DNA of 64,000 nucleotides from the NCBI RefSeq assembly GCF_042429235.1, contig NZ_JBHMBA010000002.1. One strand, given 5' to 3'. The stretch comes from Arthrobacter_B citreus. GTDB lineage: Bacteria > Actinomycetota > Actinomycetes > Actinomycetales > Micrococcaceae. A model generated the notes under the pieces. That model was not told the DNA's origin, did no database searches, and was given only the letters and a program-made list of their open reading frames with translations. A program made the position numbers and the translations under genes. Positions 25,669 through 34,842 of the stretch are shown piece after piece (the first letter of the stretch is position 1; each line of letters starts with the position of its first letter).

Positions 25669-27222
25669 CTAGCGGTTCTTGCCGCGCTTTTCGCGCACGC
25701 GCATGTTGACTTCGATGGGCGTGCCCTCGAAACCGAACGTCTCACGCAGGCGGCGGGTGATGAACCGGCGGTAGCCCGGATCCAGGAACCCGGTGGTGAA
25801 CAGGACAAACTTCGGCGGGCGGGACGATGCCTGCGTGCCGAAGAGGATGCGGGGCTGCTTGCCGCCGCGCACCGGGTGCGGATGCGCCGCAACAAGCTCA
25901 CCCAGGAAGGCATTGAGCTTGCCGGTGGGGATGCGCTTGTCCCAGCTCTCCAGGGCCTTGTCCAGCGCCGGAACGAGCTTGTCCTTGTGCCAGCCGGTCT
26001 TGGCTGAGATGTTCACGCTCGGGGCCCACTCCACGTGGGCCAGGTCGCGCTCGATCTCGATCTGCAGGTAGCGGCGGCGTTCGTCGTCGAGCAGATCCCA
26101 CTTGTTGAAGGCCAGCACCAGGGCACGGCCGGACTCGATGGCGAGCTGCAGGATGCGGACGTCCTGTTCGCTGAGGACTTCGTCCACGGCCAGGAGCACG
26201 ACGGCGACCTCGGCCTTTTCCAGCGCGGACTGGGTCCGGAGCGAAGCGTAGAAGTCGGCGCCCTGTGCCATGTGCTGGCGGCGGCGGATACCGGCGGTGT
26301 CCACGAAGCGCCAGGTGCGCCCGCCGAGTTCGATGAGCTCATCAACCGGGTCGCGGGTGGTGCCGGCGGTGTCGTCAACAACAACGCGCTCGGTGCCGGC
26401 CAGCTTGTTCAGCAGCGAGGACTTGCCCACGTTCGGACGTCCAATCAGGGCGATGCGGCGCGGCCCGCCGGACTTGTCCAGTCCGCCGTAGGCCGAGTAC
26501 TCGGGCAGCACCTCCATGACGGCGTCGAGCATGTCGGCGGTGCCGCGGCCGTGCAGGGCCGAAACCGGGTACGGTTCGCCGAACCCAAGGCCCCAGAGCT
26601 GGGAAGCGTCGGCTTCGTTCTGGATGTCGTCCACCTTGTTGGCAACAACGATGACCGGCTTCTTCTTGCCGCGGAGCATCCGCACCACGGCTTCATCCGT
26701 GGCGGTGATGCCAACGGTGGCGTCAACCACAAGCATGACGGCGTCCGCGTGATCCACGGCCACCTCGGCCTGGCCTGCCACGCGGGCATGGATGCCGCGG
26801 GCGTCGTGCTCCCAGCCGCCGGTGTCAACGAGCGTGAAATTCACGCCGTTCCAGGTGGCGGGGTAGGAAACGCGGTCGCGGGTGACGCCGGGGGTGTCCT
26901 CGACAACTGCTTCGCGGCGGCCGAGGATACGGTTCACCAGGGTGGACTTGCCGACGTTCGGCCGTCCCACGATGGCGACGACGGGGTCCTGCAGGAGGGG
27001 CGCGTCTTCGTCGTACTCTTCGAAGCCGCCGGCCAGCAGGGCTGCGTCTTCTTCGTCGAGTTCATAGTCGTCCAGGCCGGCCCGCAGCGTCTCCGCGCGC
27101 AGCTCGGTCTCGGCGTCGTCCATTGTGGCCAGGCGTTCGTTAACCTGGTCCTCTCCGGCCGGAATGTACTCTTCCTGGCCCGTCTCGTCGCCGGCGCTGC
27201 CGGAATATGAGGAGTTCGTCAT
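25669..27222 (-). CDS. der: Ribosome biogenesis GTPase Der (EngA)
   Basis: The 517-aa product has two tandem GTPase domains, each with GRPNVGKS (about residues 86 and 260), DTAG/DTGG switches and NKVD/NKWD specificity motifs, followed by the KH-like C-terminal domain ending in VREKRGKNR. Der helps assemble the 50S subunit. The acidic 75-residue N-terminal extension is usual in actinobacteria. It is the last gene of the parA-to-der block. Confidence 0.97.
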   Translation of the reverse strand: MTNSSYSGSAGDETGQEEYIPAGEDQVNERLATMDDAETELRAETLRAGLDDYELDEEDAALLAGGFEEYDEDAPLLQDPVVAIVGRPNVGKSTLVNRILGRREAVVEDTPGVTRDRVSYPATWNGVNFTLVDTGGWEHDARGIHARVAGQAEVAVDHADAVMLVVDATVGITATDEAVVRMLRGKKKPVIVVANKVDDIQNEADASQLWGLGFGEPYPVSALHGRGTADMLDAVMEVLPEYSAYGGLDKSGGPRRIALIGRPNVGKSSLLNKLAGTERVVVDDTAGTTRDPVDELIELGGRTWRFVDTAGIRRRQHMAQGADFYASLRTQSALEKAEVAVVLLAVDEVLSEQDVRILQLAIESGRALVLAFNKWDLLDDERRRYLQIEIERDLAHVEWAPSVNISAKTGWHKDKLVPALDKALESWDKRIPTGKLNAFLGELVAAHPHPVRGGKQPRILFGTQASSRPPKFVLFTTGFLDPGYRRFITRRLRETFGFEGTPIEVNMRVREKRGKNR

Positions 27223-27354
27223 TTTTGCTTTCTTTCCGTTGAGGTCTGCAGCACTGCAAGCAGGCCGTCCCCGGACAGTTCAGCCCGGTAAGTTTTGTGA
27301 GGGGTTCCGCGGGTGATGACACCGCAGTCCCACCTGTCCATTGAAACACGTGCG

Positions 27355-27385
27355 GCACCGGCAGGGCATTTGACCCTGCCGGTGC
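27355..27385 (-). terminator. Perfect 12-bp hairpin between cmk and der
   Basis: Arms 27355-27366 and 27374-27385 pair perfectly around a 7-base loop, 30 bases past the cmk stop. There is no T-run, so it may be a U-less terminator or a processing site that sets der expression apart from the upstream genes. Confidence 0.5.
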
Positions 27386-27414
27386 ACGTCCGCATCGTTT
27401 GTCTCCGCAGAGAC

Positions 27415-28116
27415 CTAGTGTGTGCTGGAATACACCACGTCCAGCACGGCCTGCACGGTTTCTTCGAAGTCCAGGTCGGAGGAGTCGATGGTGACCACGC
27501 CGTCGGCCGCCTGCTGGAAGTTCACCACGGTGGAATCCTTGGCGTCGCGGGTCAGGACCTGTTCCTTGAGCGCCGCTGCGCTTTGGGTGCCGCCGAGCTG
27601 GACGCCGCGGCGCCGCATGCGGGCTTCCTCGGACGCGGTGAGGAGGATGCGCACCTCGGCCCGCGGTGCGACGACGGTGGTGATGTCCCGGCCTTCGGCC
27701 ACGATGCGCAGGCCGGAGTCGGCGATCATCTGCTGCTGGCGGCGGACCAGTTCAGCGCGCGCACCCAGTGTGGTGGCCACGGCGCTGACCGAGGAGGAGA
27801 CCGACGGTTCACGGATAGCGTCCGTGACGTCGCGGCCGCTGACGCGGACCCATTCGGCATCCGGGGACGTGCTCAGCTCAATGTCGGCGTTGCGGGTGGC
27901 GGCTTCGACGGCCACGGCGTCCGTGAGGTCGATACCCGCTTCCATGCAGTAGAGCGTGACTGCCCGGTACATGGCCCCGGTGTCCAGGTATGCCGCGTGG
28001 AGCCGGCGTGCGGCTTCCCGGCTAATGCTGGACTTGCCGGATCCCGAGGGTCCGTCGATGGCCACCACAAGGGGCTTTCCCAGCCGAAACATGGCCGGAT
28101 TACGTTCTTCAGTCAC
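27415..28116 (-). CDS. cmk: Cytidylate kinase
   Basis: The 233-aa product has the P-loop IDGPSGSGKSS, the NMP-binding YLDTGAMYRAVT and the GRDITTVV motif of CMP kinases. It phosphorylates CMP and dCMP. The GTG at 28116 overlaps the tyrA stop (GTGA); an ATG at 28131 is also in frame but overlaps tyrA more. Confidence 0.95.
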   Translation of the reverse strand: MTEERNPAMFRLGKPLVVAIDGPSGSGKSSISREAARRLHAAYLDTGAMYRAVTLYCMEAGIDLTDAVAVEAATRNADIELSTSPDAEWVRVSGRDVTDAIREPSVSSSVSAVATTLGARAELVRRQQQMIADSGLRIVAEGRDITTVVAPRAEVRILLTASEEARMRRRGVQLGGTQSAAALKEQVLTRDAKDSTVVNFQQAADGVVTIDSSDLDFEETVQAVLDVVYSSTH

Positions 28117-29222
28117 TCCACTACCTTCCACCCGCGGGCGCTCAATTCATCTACCAGGTTGTGCACGCGGCTGGGCAGGACAGAAATCTCCGCCCGCCCC
28201 ACCTGCTGGCCGGAGGAATGCTCCAGCCGAAGATCTTCCAGGTTCACGCCGATCTCGCCGATCTCCGTGAGCAGCCGGGCGATCTGGCCCGGGGTGTCAT
28301 CCACCAGGACGGTGAAGCTGACGAAGGACTGCGGCGGCGCTCCATGCTTGCCCGGGATGCGTGCCTGGCCGGTGTTGCCTTCGGAAATCAGCTGGGCCAT
28401 GTCCAGCCGGGCTCCGTCCGCCACCGGGTCCTCCAGCGTGTTGATGAGCCGGTTGAGGTCCTCCCGCACGCCATAGAGGATTTCCACCAGCCGGGGGGCA
28501 TTTCCGGAGAGGATCTGCACCCAGAGTTTGGGGTCGCTGGCGGCAATCCGGGTGACGTCCCGCAGGCCGTTGCCGGCCAGCGCCATGGCCTGCGCCGGTG
28601 TTTCCTGCAGCCGGCTGGCCACCAGTGAGGACATGATCTGCGGCAGGTGCGACACCAGGGCCACCGACTGGTCGTGGTCTTCGGCGCTCATGCGCGAGAC
28701 CACTGCTCCGAGGTCGATGGCCAGCGCTTCGGCGACCTTGACGGCCTGCGGCGCGCTCTCCTCGCTGGCACAGATGACCCACGGCATGGAGGTGAACAGC
28801 TCTCCCAGCGCAGCAACCGGACCGGATTTCTCCCGCCCCGCCATCGGGTGGGTGCCCACGTAGCGGCTGAGGTCGGCGCCGGAGTCGCGCAGATCCGACA
28901 GCACGGCACTCTTGACGCTGGCAATGTCCACGACGACGGCGTCGGGCCAATCCTTGAGCGCCTGCACCGCCAGGGACGCGGTAACGTCCGGCGGTGCTGC
29001 GACGACCACGAGTTCGGGCGCGAAGCCCTCCTCCACCGTTTCCAGCAGGCGGCCGGCGCCAATGTCCCGGGCGACCGCCGCCGTCGACGGCGAAATGTCG
29101 GACAACACAACGTCGACTCCCTGCCGGCGCAGCCCCAGGCCAATGCTGGTGCCGAGCAGGCCGGTGCCGATCACGAGGACCGGACCGGACAGATGCGTGG
29201 CGGAACCCTGTGCCGCGCCCAC
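28113..29222 (-). CDS. tyrA: Prephenate dehydrogenase with ACT domain
   Basis: The 369-aa product has a Rossmann NAD(P) site (VIGTGLLGTSIG), the TyrA signature THPMAGREKSG and a C-terminal ACT domain (SFVSFTVLVDDTPGQIARLL). The enzyme makes 4-hydroxyphenylpyruvate for tyrosine; the ACT domain suggests feedback control by an amino acid. It starts with GTG four bases after the rluB stop and is coupled to cmk. Confidence 0.95.
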   Translation of the reverse strand: MGAAQGSATHLSGPVLVIGTGLLGTSIGLGLRRQGVDVVLSDISPSTAAVARDIGAGRLLETVEEGFAPELVVVAAPPDVTASLAVQALKDWPDAVVVDIASVKSAVLSDLRDSGADLSRYVGTHPMAGREKSGPVAALGELFTSMPWVICASEESAPQAVKVAEALAIDLGAVVSRMSAEDHDQSVALVSHLPQIMSSLVASRLQETPAQAMALAGNGLRDVTRIAASDPKLWVQILSGNAPRLVEILYGVREDLNRLINTLEDPVADGARLDMAQLISEGNTGQARIPGKHGAPPQSFVSFTVLVDDTPGQIARLLTEIGEIGVNLEDLRLEHSSGQQVGRAEISVLPSRVHNLVDELSARGWKVVE

Positions 29223-29226
29223 TGCC

Positions 29227-30501
29227 TTAGAGGCCTACGGAGGCCAGGAGGTGGCCGACTTCGCCGCGGCCGAGTACGCGGATGCTGCCCTGGCGCTGGT
29301 CGTTCACGCGGATCGGACCCACCTGAGTGCGGACCAGGCGTTCGACCGGGTGCCCGACCGCGTCGAACAGGCGGCGGACAATGCGGTTGCGGCCCGAGTG
29401 CAGGACAACCTCAACGAGGAGGTGACCCGGAGTGGAATCCACCAGCTTGAAGGAATCAACGCTGGCGAAGCCGTCCTCGAGTTCCATGCCTTCGCGCATC
29501 TGGGCGCCGACGCCATGTGCCATCGGCCCTCGGACCTGCACCAGGTAGGTCTTGGGAACCTCGTAGGACGGGTGCGTGAGGCGGTTGGCCAGCTCGCCGT
29601 CGTTGGTCAGCAGCAGCAGGCCCTCGGTGTTGGTGTCCAGGCGGCCGACGTGGAAGAGGCGCTCGTGCTTGTTGGTGCTCTTCAGGAAGTCGCTGATGCA
29701 CGGACGGCCTTCGGGGTCGTCCATGGTGCAGACGACGCCGCTGGGCTTGTTGAAGACGTAGTACTTCAGGTTCTCGTCCAGCTGCAGCCGCATGCCGTCC
29801 ACGTGGATGGCCACGTTCTGCGGATCAACGCGGACACCAACCTCGGTGACGACCTCGCCGTCGACCTCCACGCGGCCTTCACGGATCATGTCCTCGCAGA
29901 CGCGGCGCGATGCCACGCCGGCCTGGGCCATGACCTTCTGCAGGCGGATGCCCTCGGGGTCGTGGTGCTCGGAGATGGCGGGCTTGGCCGGACGGCGGGT
30001 GTTGGTCCGCTTGACGGCACCCAGGTTCTGGCCAAAGCGCTCGTTGCGGAACGCGCGGTCGCCGCTCTTGCGCTGGCCGGACTGGGGTCCGCCGGTGCGG
30101 GATGCGCCACCCTTGGTGCCGTACGGTTTGGCTGACTTGGCGCCGGCCTTGTAGCCCTCGGGCTTGAACTGGCCGGCTCCCGGCTTGGACGCACCGGAGC
30201 CGGACGGCTTGCCGCCCTTGCCGTCGAAGGCACGCGAAGCGGCCGAGCGGAACTTCTCGGGACGGCTTTCGCCGGACTCGTCGCGGGGCTTGTAGCCGTT
30301 GGCGCGGAATTCTCCGGCGCTCATGCCGGCATCGCGGGCTCCGCCGGAACGGCCGGAGCGCGGGGCGCCGGCGCGGGGGCCGCCGGTGCGGGAGCCGGCA
30401 GGCTTGGAGCCCTTACCGAAGGACCTGCCGCCGGCTGCTCCCCCGCTGCTGCGCGGGTTGTTGCGGCCTGATCCGGATCCGGAGCGGGGTGCCTGTGTCA
30501 T
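29227..30501 (-). CDS. rluB: 23S rRNA pseudouridine synthase RluB with long basic extension
   Basis: Residues from about 185 form an S4 RNA-binding domain (IRLQKVMAQAGVASRRVCE), followed by the RsuA/RluB catalytic domain with GRLDTNTEGLLLLTNDG (catalytic Asp). The enzyme modifies U2605 of 23S rRNA. The first 180 residues are unstructured, rich in Gly, Ser, Arg and Lys, with repeats such as GGPRAGAPRSG and YKPRDESGE; this is far longer than in typical RluB. It lies 23 bases after scpB. Confidence 0.93.
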   Translation of the reverse strand: MTQAPRSGSGSGRNNPRSSGGAAGGRSFGKGSKPAGSRTGGPRAGAPRSGRSGGARDAGMSAGEFRANGYKPRDESGESRPEKFRSAASRAFDGKGGKPSGSGASKPGAGQFKPEGYKAGAKSAKPYGTKGGASRTGGPQSGQRKSGDRAFRNERFGQNLGAVKRTNTRRPAKPAISEHHDPEGIRLQKVMAQAGVASRRVCEDMIREGRVEVDGEVVTEVGVRVDPQNVAIHVDGMRLQLDENLKYYVFNKPSGVVCTMDDPEGRPCISDFLKSTNKHERLFHVGRLDTNTEGLLLLTNDGELANRLTHPSYEVPKTYLVQVRGPMAHGVGAQMREGMELEDGFASVDSFKLVDSTPGHLLVEVVLHSGRNRIVRRLFDAVGHPVERLVRTQVGPIRVNDQRQGSIRVLGRGEVGHLLASVGL

Positions 30502-30524
30502 GAAAAATCCTTCGGGTGTAGCGG

Positions 30525-31169
30525 TTAGTAAGTAGTGTCTTCAAATTCAGCCAGGTTTTCCAGCCCGGGCAGGTGCGGTGCAAGCCGCGGAAGTTCGTTG
30601 AGGTCGCCAAGCCCGAGCCGTTCCAGGAAGTACGGGGTGGTCCGGTACATCATTGAACCCGTCTCGGCTTCCACACCGGCTTCGTCAATGAGTCCGCGCT
30701 GGACCAGGGTCCGGACGACGGAATCAACGTTGACGCCCCGGATGGCTGATACCCGCGCCCTGGAGACAGGTTGCCGGTAGGCAATCACCGCCAGGGTTTC
30801 CAGGGCCGCCTGAGTCAAACGTGAACTCTGGCCGCCCAGGACGAACTTCGAGACCACGGGTGCAAACTCGGCGCGGGAGTAGATCCGCCAGCCGCCGGCC
30901 ACATCCCGCAGTTCAAAACCTCTTTTTGAAGTAAAACTACGTACTGTGCCACCGGGTCCTCCCCCAGTATAGCCGTCATACTCGCGCTGCAGTTCCGTGA
31001 GGATACCCTCCACCTCCGCTGCCGGCACTTCCAGGACTGCGGCCAGTTCGGCCGCGGTGACCGGTTCATCAACCACCATGAGCACTGCCTCGACGGCTGC
31101 GCGGAGGTCCGGAGCATCCTCGGCCGGCTCCGGGGCTGGCTCAGGGTTAGTGGACGGGTTCGGCTGCAT
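30525..31169 (-). CDS. scpB: Segregation and condensation protein B
   Basis: The 214-aa product contains the two winged-helix domains of ScpB (LRAAVEAVLMVVDEPV, TQAALETLAVIAYRQPVSR, IRGVNVDSVVRTLVQRGLI). It binds ScpA in the SMC condensin complex that compacts chromosomes. The ATG at 31169 lies inside the end of scpA (23-base overlap) with a GGAGG site, so the two are coupled. Confidence 0.95.
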   Translation of the reverse strand: MQPNPSTNPEPAPEPAEDAPDLRAAVEAVLMVVDEPVTAAELAAVLEVPAAEVEGILTELQREYDGYTGGGPGGTVRSFTSKRGFELRDVAGGWRIYSRAEFAPVVSKFVLGGQSSRLTQAALETLAVIAYRQPVSRARVSAIRGVNVDSVVRTLVQRGLIDEAGVEAETGSMMYRTTPYFLERLGLGDLNELPRLAPHLPGLENLAEFEDTTY

Positions 31170-32082
31170 GTTCCTCCAGGATGATGGGATTGCCGGCGGC
31201 TTCCGTGGCGCCGCCGTTTTCCCGGCGTGCCGGCGGCGGCCATGCACCCGGCGCCGCAGCCCAGCTGATGAGCAGCTGTCCCAGCGGATCCGGCTGGTCA
31301 AAGGCCACGGCTCCGTCACGGAACAGCTCCAGCAGGGCCAGGAAGCGGGCCACCGCAACCGGGCCGCCGGCGTCGTGGACCAGGGCGGTGAAGGTGAGTT
31401 CTCCGGCAGCCATCAGGCGGTCCGCCACAATGCCTGCCTGCTCCCGCACGCTCACTTTGGGTGTGTGCAGGTGGGCCAGCCCCACAGTGGTGGGCGCCGG
31501 TTCCCGGGGCGTGAGCGCCTTGGCCGCCATGGCCGCGAAGTCCTGGGAGCCGGTGCGCCAGATGAGGTCCGGAAGCATGGCTGCGAACTGAGGTTCGAGG
31601 GTGACCTGCCGGGGGAAGCGTTCGGCTTCCTCCTGCAGGCGCGAGTCGAGAATGGCGGCGATCTGCTTGAACGCCCGGTACTGGAGAAGCCGCGCGAACA
31701 GCAGGTCCCTCGCCTCGAGCAGTGCCACGTCCTCCGGATCCTCGACGTCGCCGGCCGGGAGCAGCCGGGCGGCCTTCAGATCCAGCAGGGTGGCGGCTAT
31801 CACCAGGAATTCACTGGCTTCATCCAGTGCCCATGCCTGGCCGTCAGCACCAAGGTCCCGGATGTAACCGATGAAATCGTCGGTGACGGCCGCCAGGGCA
31901 ATTTCGGTGATGTCGAGTTCGTGCTTGGAGATCAGCCCCAGCAGGACGTCGAACGGTCCGGTGAAGTTCTGCAGCTTGACCCGGAAGCCGCGGACGGCCG
32001 GGCCGGACGACGGCTCGGCCGGCTCGCCTGGTTCGGTGCTGCCGGGCTCCGGGGCACCCGTTTCCGACTGGCCGCTATCCAC
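31147..32082 (-). CDS. scpA: Segregation and condensation protein A
   Basis: The 311-aa kleisin begins with an acidic, Pro-rich tail of about 30 residues and then the ScpA signature FTGPFDVLLGLISKHELDITEI. The C-terminal winged helix contacts SMC. It starts with GTG six bases after the parA stop. Confidence 0.95.
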   Translation of the reverse strand: MDSGQSETGAPEPGSTEPGEPAEPSSGPAVRGFRVKLQNFTGPFDVLLGLISKHELDITEIALAAVTDDFIGYIRDLGADGQAWALDEASEFLVIAATLLDLKAARLLPAGDVEDPEDVALLEARDLLFARLLQYRAFKQIAAILDSRLQEEAERFPRQVTLEPQFAAMLPDLIWRTGSQDFAAMAAKALTPREPAPTTVGLAHLHTPKVSVREQAGIVADRLMAAGELTFTALVHDAGGPVAVARFLALLELFRDGAVAFDQPDPLGQLLISWAAAPGAWPPPARRENGGATEAAGNPIILEEHAAEPVH

Positions 32083-32087
32083 CAGCG

Positions 32088-32987
32088 TTAGGGGGCACCG
32101 CCGCGGGAAATCAATTCCTTGGCCAGGCGGCGGTAAGAATCTGCCCCCGGGTGGGTGCCCGCATAGGTGGTGATCGGCTCGGCGGCAACCGTGGCGTCGG
32201 CGAACTTGATGGTGCGCTTGATGACGGTCTCGAAGACCTTGTCCCCGAATGCTTCCACGAGGCGTGAGATGACTTCGCGGCTGTGGAGGGTCCGTGCGTC
32301 GTACATGGTGGCCAGCACGCCGTCGATCTGCAGGCCCGGGTTCAGGCGGTCCTGGACCTTTTCGATGGTCTCCACCAGCAGCGCCACGGCACGCAGGGCA
32401 AAGAACTCGCAGATGAGCGGAATGATCACGCCGTGCGCTGCGGTCAGCGCATTGACGGTCAGCAGCCCCAGGGACGGCTGGCAGTCGATGAGGATGACGT
32501 CGTATTCGTCCGACACTTTGCGCAGTGCGCGTTCCAGGACCTGCTCGCGGGCAACTTCGTTGACCAGCTGCACTTCGGCGGCGGAAAGGTCGATGTTGGC
32601 TGGCAAAAGGTCGATATTCTCGATGCCTGTTTCATGGATGGCCTCGCGGATGTCCACCTTGCGGTCCATCAGCACGTTGTACACGGTGAGGTCCAGCTCA
32701 TGCGGATTGGTGCCCAGGCCTGCGGACAGGGCTCCCTGCGGGTCGAAGTCCACAAGGAGAACCTTGCGGCCGGCCTCAGCCAGTGCGGCGCCGAGGTTGA
32801 TGGTGGACGTGGTCTTACCCACGCCACCCTTCTGGTTCACCATGGCGATAATCCTGGCGGGACCGTGGGAACTGAGCACCGGAGGTTCGGGGAAATCCGT
32901 CAGCGGGCGTCCGGTCGGCCCCATCACGGAATCGGCTGCGTCCTGTGTTGCGTCCTGCAGAGTTGTTGAACTCTGATCGCTGCTCAC
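32088..32987 (-). CDS. ParA-family ATPase
   Basis: The product has the deviant Walker A motif NQKGGVGKTT, Walker B VILIDCQPS and the ParA switch DFDPQG. It sits upstream of scpA as in other actinobacteria and is distinct from the origin-linked parAB pair. Its role in chromosome organisation with SMC-ScpAB is inferred from this constant linkage. The start is uncertain: GTG at 32987 (used, 299 aa), GTG at 32999 and TTG at 33038 are in frame. Confidence 0.9.
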   Translation of the reverse strand: MSSDQSSTTLQDATQDAADSVMGPTGRPLTDFPEPPVLSSHGPARIIAMVNQKGGVGKTTSTINLGAALAEAGRKVLLVDFDPQGALSAGLGTNPHELDLTVYNVLMDRKVDIREAIHETGIENIDLLPANIDLSAAEVQLVNEVAREQVLERALRKVSDEYDVILIDCQPSLGLLTVNALTAAHGVIIPLICEFFALRAVALLVETIEKVQDRLNPGLQIDGVLATMYDARTLHSREVISRLVEAFGDKVFETVIKRTIKFADATVAAEPITTYAGTHPGADSYRRLAKELISRGGAP

Positions 32988-33183
32988 GTAATAATCCACG
33001 CTTCCGTCTCTAGCTGTCCTGCGGGCTGTCCCTGTCAAGATTACAGCCGTGCAACACCTATACCGCGAATCGGCGCCGCGGAGCGCCGCGAGCCTTGACT
33101 CTCAGCTAGAGGTCGAACCTTTCGGCGGCGGCATCCGGTGCCGCGGACGGCTTCCCCGTCAGATCGCAGCCCGGGAAACGCGA

Positions 33184-33217
33184 AAGGGCGCCCCGCAGTA
33201 ACTGCGGGAGCGCCCTT
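33184..33217 (-). terminator. Terminator of dctA
   Basis: Two stacked stems (33184-33190 with 33211-33217, and 33192-33198 with 33202-33208) around a 3-base loop end in TTTCG on the minus strand, 57 bases past the dctA stop. The remainder of 33041-33273 shows no gene. Confidence 0.8.
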
Positions 33218-33273
33218 CAACCTAGCGGAAGGAAAGCGGAGCAACAGCTCCGGGACCGACCCAGGCCGAAACC

Positions 33274-34653
33274 CTAGCGGGTTGCCGTGGCTGCCAGTTC
33301 GGGCTCGGCGGCGGGAGCCTCGGGCTCGGCGCTGGCGTCGTCCATGGTGGATTCATCGAACGGGCGTTCGCGGTTCAGCACCGCATTGACCTGCTCCTTG
33401 TCGATTTCCTTGGTCCACGTACCGATCAGGACGGTGGCGACGGCGTTGCCGGTGAAGTTGGTCAGCGCACGAGCTTCGGACATGAAGCGGTCGATGCCGA
33501 CGATCAGGCCGACACCCTCCACCAGGTCCGGGCGGTGCGACTGCAGGCCGCCGGCAAGCGTTGCCAGGCCTGCACCCGTGACACCGGCGGCGCCCTTGGA
33601 AGCAATGATCATGAAGACCAGCAGCGAGATCTGCTCGCCAAGCTCCAGCGGCATGTTCATGGCCGAGGCCACGAACAGCGCGGACATGGTGAGGTAGATG
33701 GCGGTGCCGTCGAGGTTGAACGAGTAACCCGTGGGCACGGTAACGCCCACCACGGGCTTGGACACGCCCAGGTGCTCCATCTTCGCGATCAGGCGCGGCA
33801 GGGCAACCTCGGAGGATGAGGTGGAGAAGATCAGGAGGTATTCCCGGCCCAGGTAGCGCATGAGCTTGAAGATGTTCACGCCGGTGCACAGTTTGAGCAC
33901 TCCGCCCAGGATGACGGCGATGAACAGCGCGCAGGTGATGTAGAAGGCGATCATCAGCACGGCCATGCTCTTGATGGCCTCCACGCCGGTTTCGCCAACG
34001 ACGGCGGCAATGGCGCCGAAAGCGCCAATGGGCGCCAGCCACATGATCATGCCCAGGATGCGGAAGACCAGCTTCTGGATCTGCCCGATGAGGGTGAGGA
34101 TCGGGGCCCCGGTGGAGCCCATCTTCTGCAGCGCGAATCCGACCAGCAGGGCCACGAAGAGGGTCTGCAGGATGCTCTCGCCCGTCAGCGAGGCCAGCAG
34201 CGTGGTGGGGATGATGCTGAGGAGGAAGCCTGCCATGCCCTCAGCGTCCTCGGCTACCTTCGGAGCGTCTCCGGCGCCGGCGGCAATGTTCAGGCCCTCT
34301 CCCGGGTGGATCAGGTTTCCGACAACGAGGCCGATGGCCAGCGCGAAGGTGGACATGAGGATGAAGTAGCCAAGGGCCAGCCCGCCGACCTTGCCCACCG
34401 TTGCTGCTTTGGCGATCGAGCCGATGCCGAGGACAATTGTGCAGAAGATGACCGGTGCGATCATCATCTTGATCAATCCGATGAACGCGGTGCCAATGGG
34501 CTTCAGTCCTTTGGCGAATTCAGGCTGCACCAGGCCCAGCGTGGCGCCAAGCACCACCGCGAGAATTACGGCAATGTACAAAAAGTGTGTTCTGTCCTTC
34601 TTGCGCGGGCTCTTCGGTGAGCCGGCGCCTCCGGGAAGGGTGGCAGATGCCAT
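33274..34653 (-). CDS. dctA: C4-dicarboxylate:cation symporter DctA
   Basis: The 459-aa membrane protein belongs to the DAACS family: the serine-rich loop STSSSEVALPRL, the VPTGYSFNLDGTAIY motif and the GIDRFMSEARALTNFTGN segment are all visible. It takes up succinate, fumarate, malate or related acids with cations. An AGGAG site precedes the ATG. It is divergent from a DcuS/CitA-type two-component system that probably controls it, and a CRP/GlxR-like site lies between. Confidence 0.94.
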   Translation of the reverse strand: MASATLPGGAGSPKSPRKKDRTHFLYIAVILAVVLGATLGLVQPEFAKGLKPIGTAFIGLIKMMIAPVIFCTIVLGIGSIAKAATVGKVGGLALGYFILMSTFALAIGLVVGNLIHPGEGLNIAAGAGDAPKVAEDAEGMAGFLLSIIPTTLLASLTGESILQTLFVALLVGFALQKMGSTGAPILTLIGQIQKLVFRILGMIMWLAPIGAFGAIAAVVGETGVEAIKSMAVLMIAFYITCALFIAVILGGVLKLCTGVNIFKLMRYLGREYLLIFSTSSSEVALPRLIAKMEHLGVSKPVVGVTVPTGYSFNLDGTAIYLTMSALFVASAMNMPLELGEQISLLVFMIIASKGAAGVTGAGLATLAGGLQSHRPDLVEGVGLIVGIDRFMSEARALTNFTGNAVATVLIGTWTKEIDKEQVNAVLNRERPFDESTMDDASAEPEAPAAEPELAATATR

Positions 34654-34781
34654 GTGTGCTGCTCCTAGGCTGGGTTCATTGCGTTCCTGGGCGGCACCGA
34701 GACTGCGGTTCTCCGCTTTTCGCGGAGCCGTACGTGAATCGCCGGGAACGGAAGTTCGTCGTATACATCGTCATCCGGCCC

Positions 34782-34797
34782 TGTGACGGCTGTCACG
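34782..34797. promoter_or_regulatory. CRP/GlxR-like site
   Basis: TGTGA-N6-TCACG (N6 = CGGCTG) matches the actinobacterial GlxR/CRP consensus TGTGA-N6-TCACA at all but the last base. It lies between dctA and the sensor kinase gene, 46 bases before the kinase start. A hairpin (CTCCGC/GCGGAG) also lies near 34712-34728. Confidence 0.5.
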
Positions 34798-34842
34798 ATT
34801 GTGGTCATACTGTTCTCAAGTGCGTGAGTAAAAAGGAAAAAA

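Noticed and set aside
26035..27210. 391-codon plus-strand frame opposite der
   Set aside because: Shadow of the Der GTPase gene.
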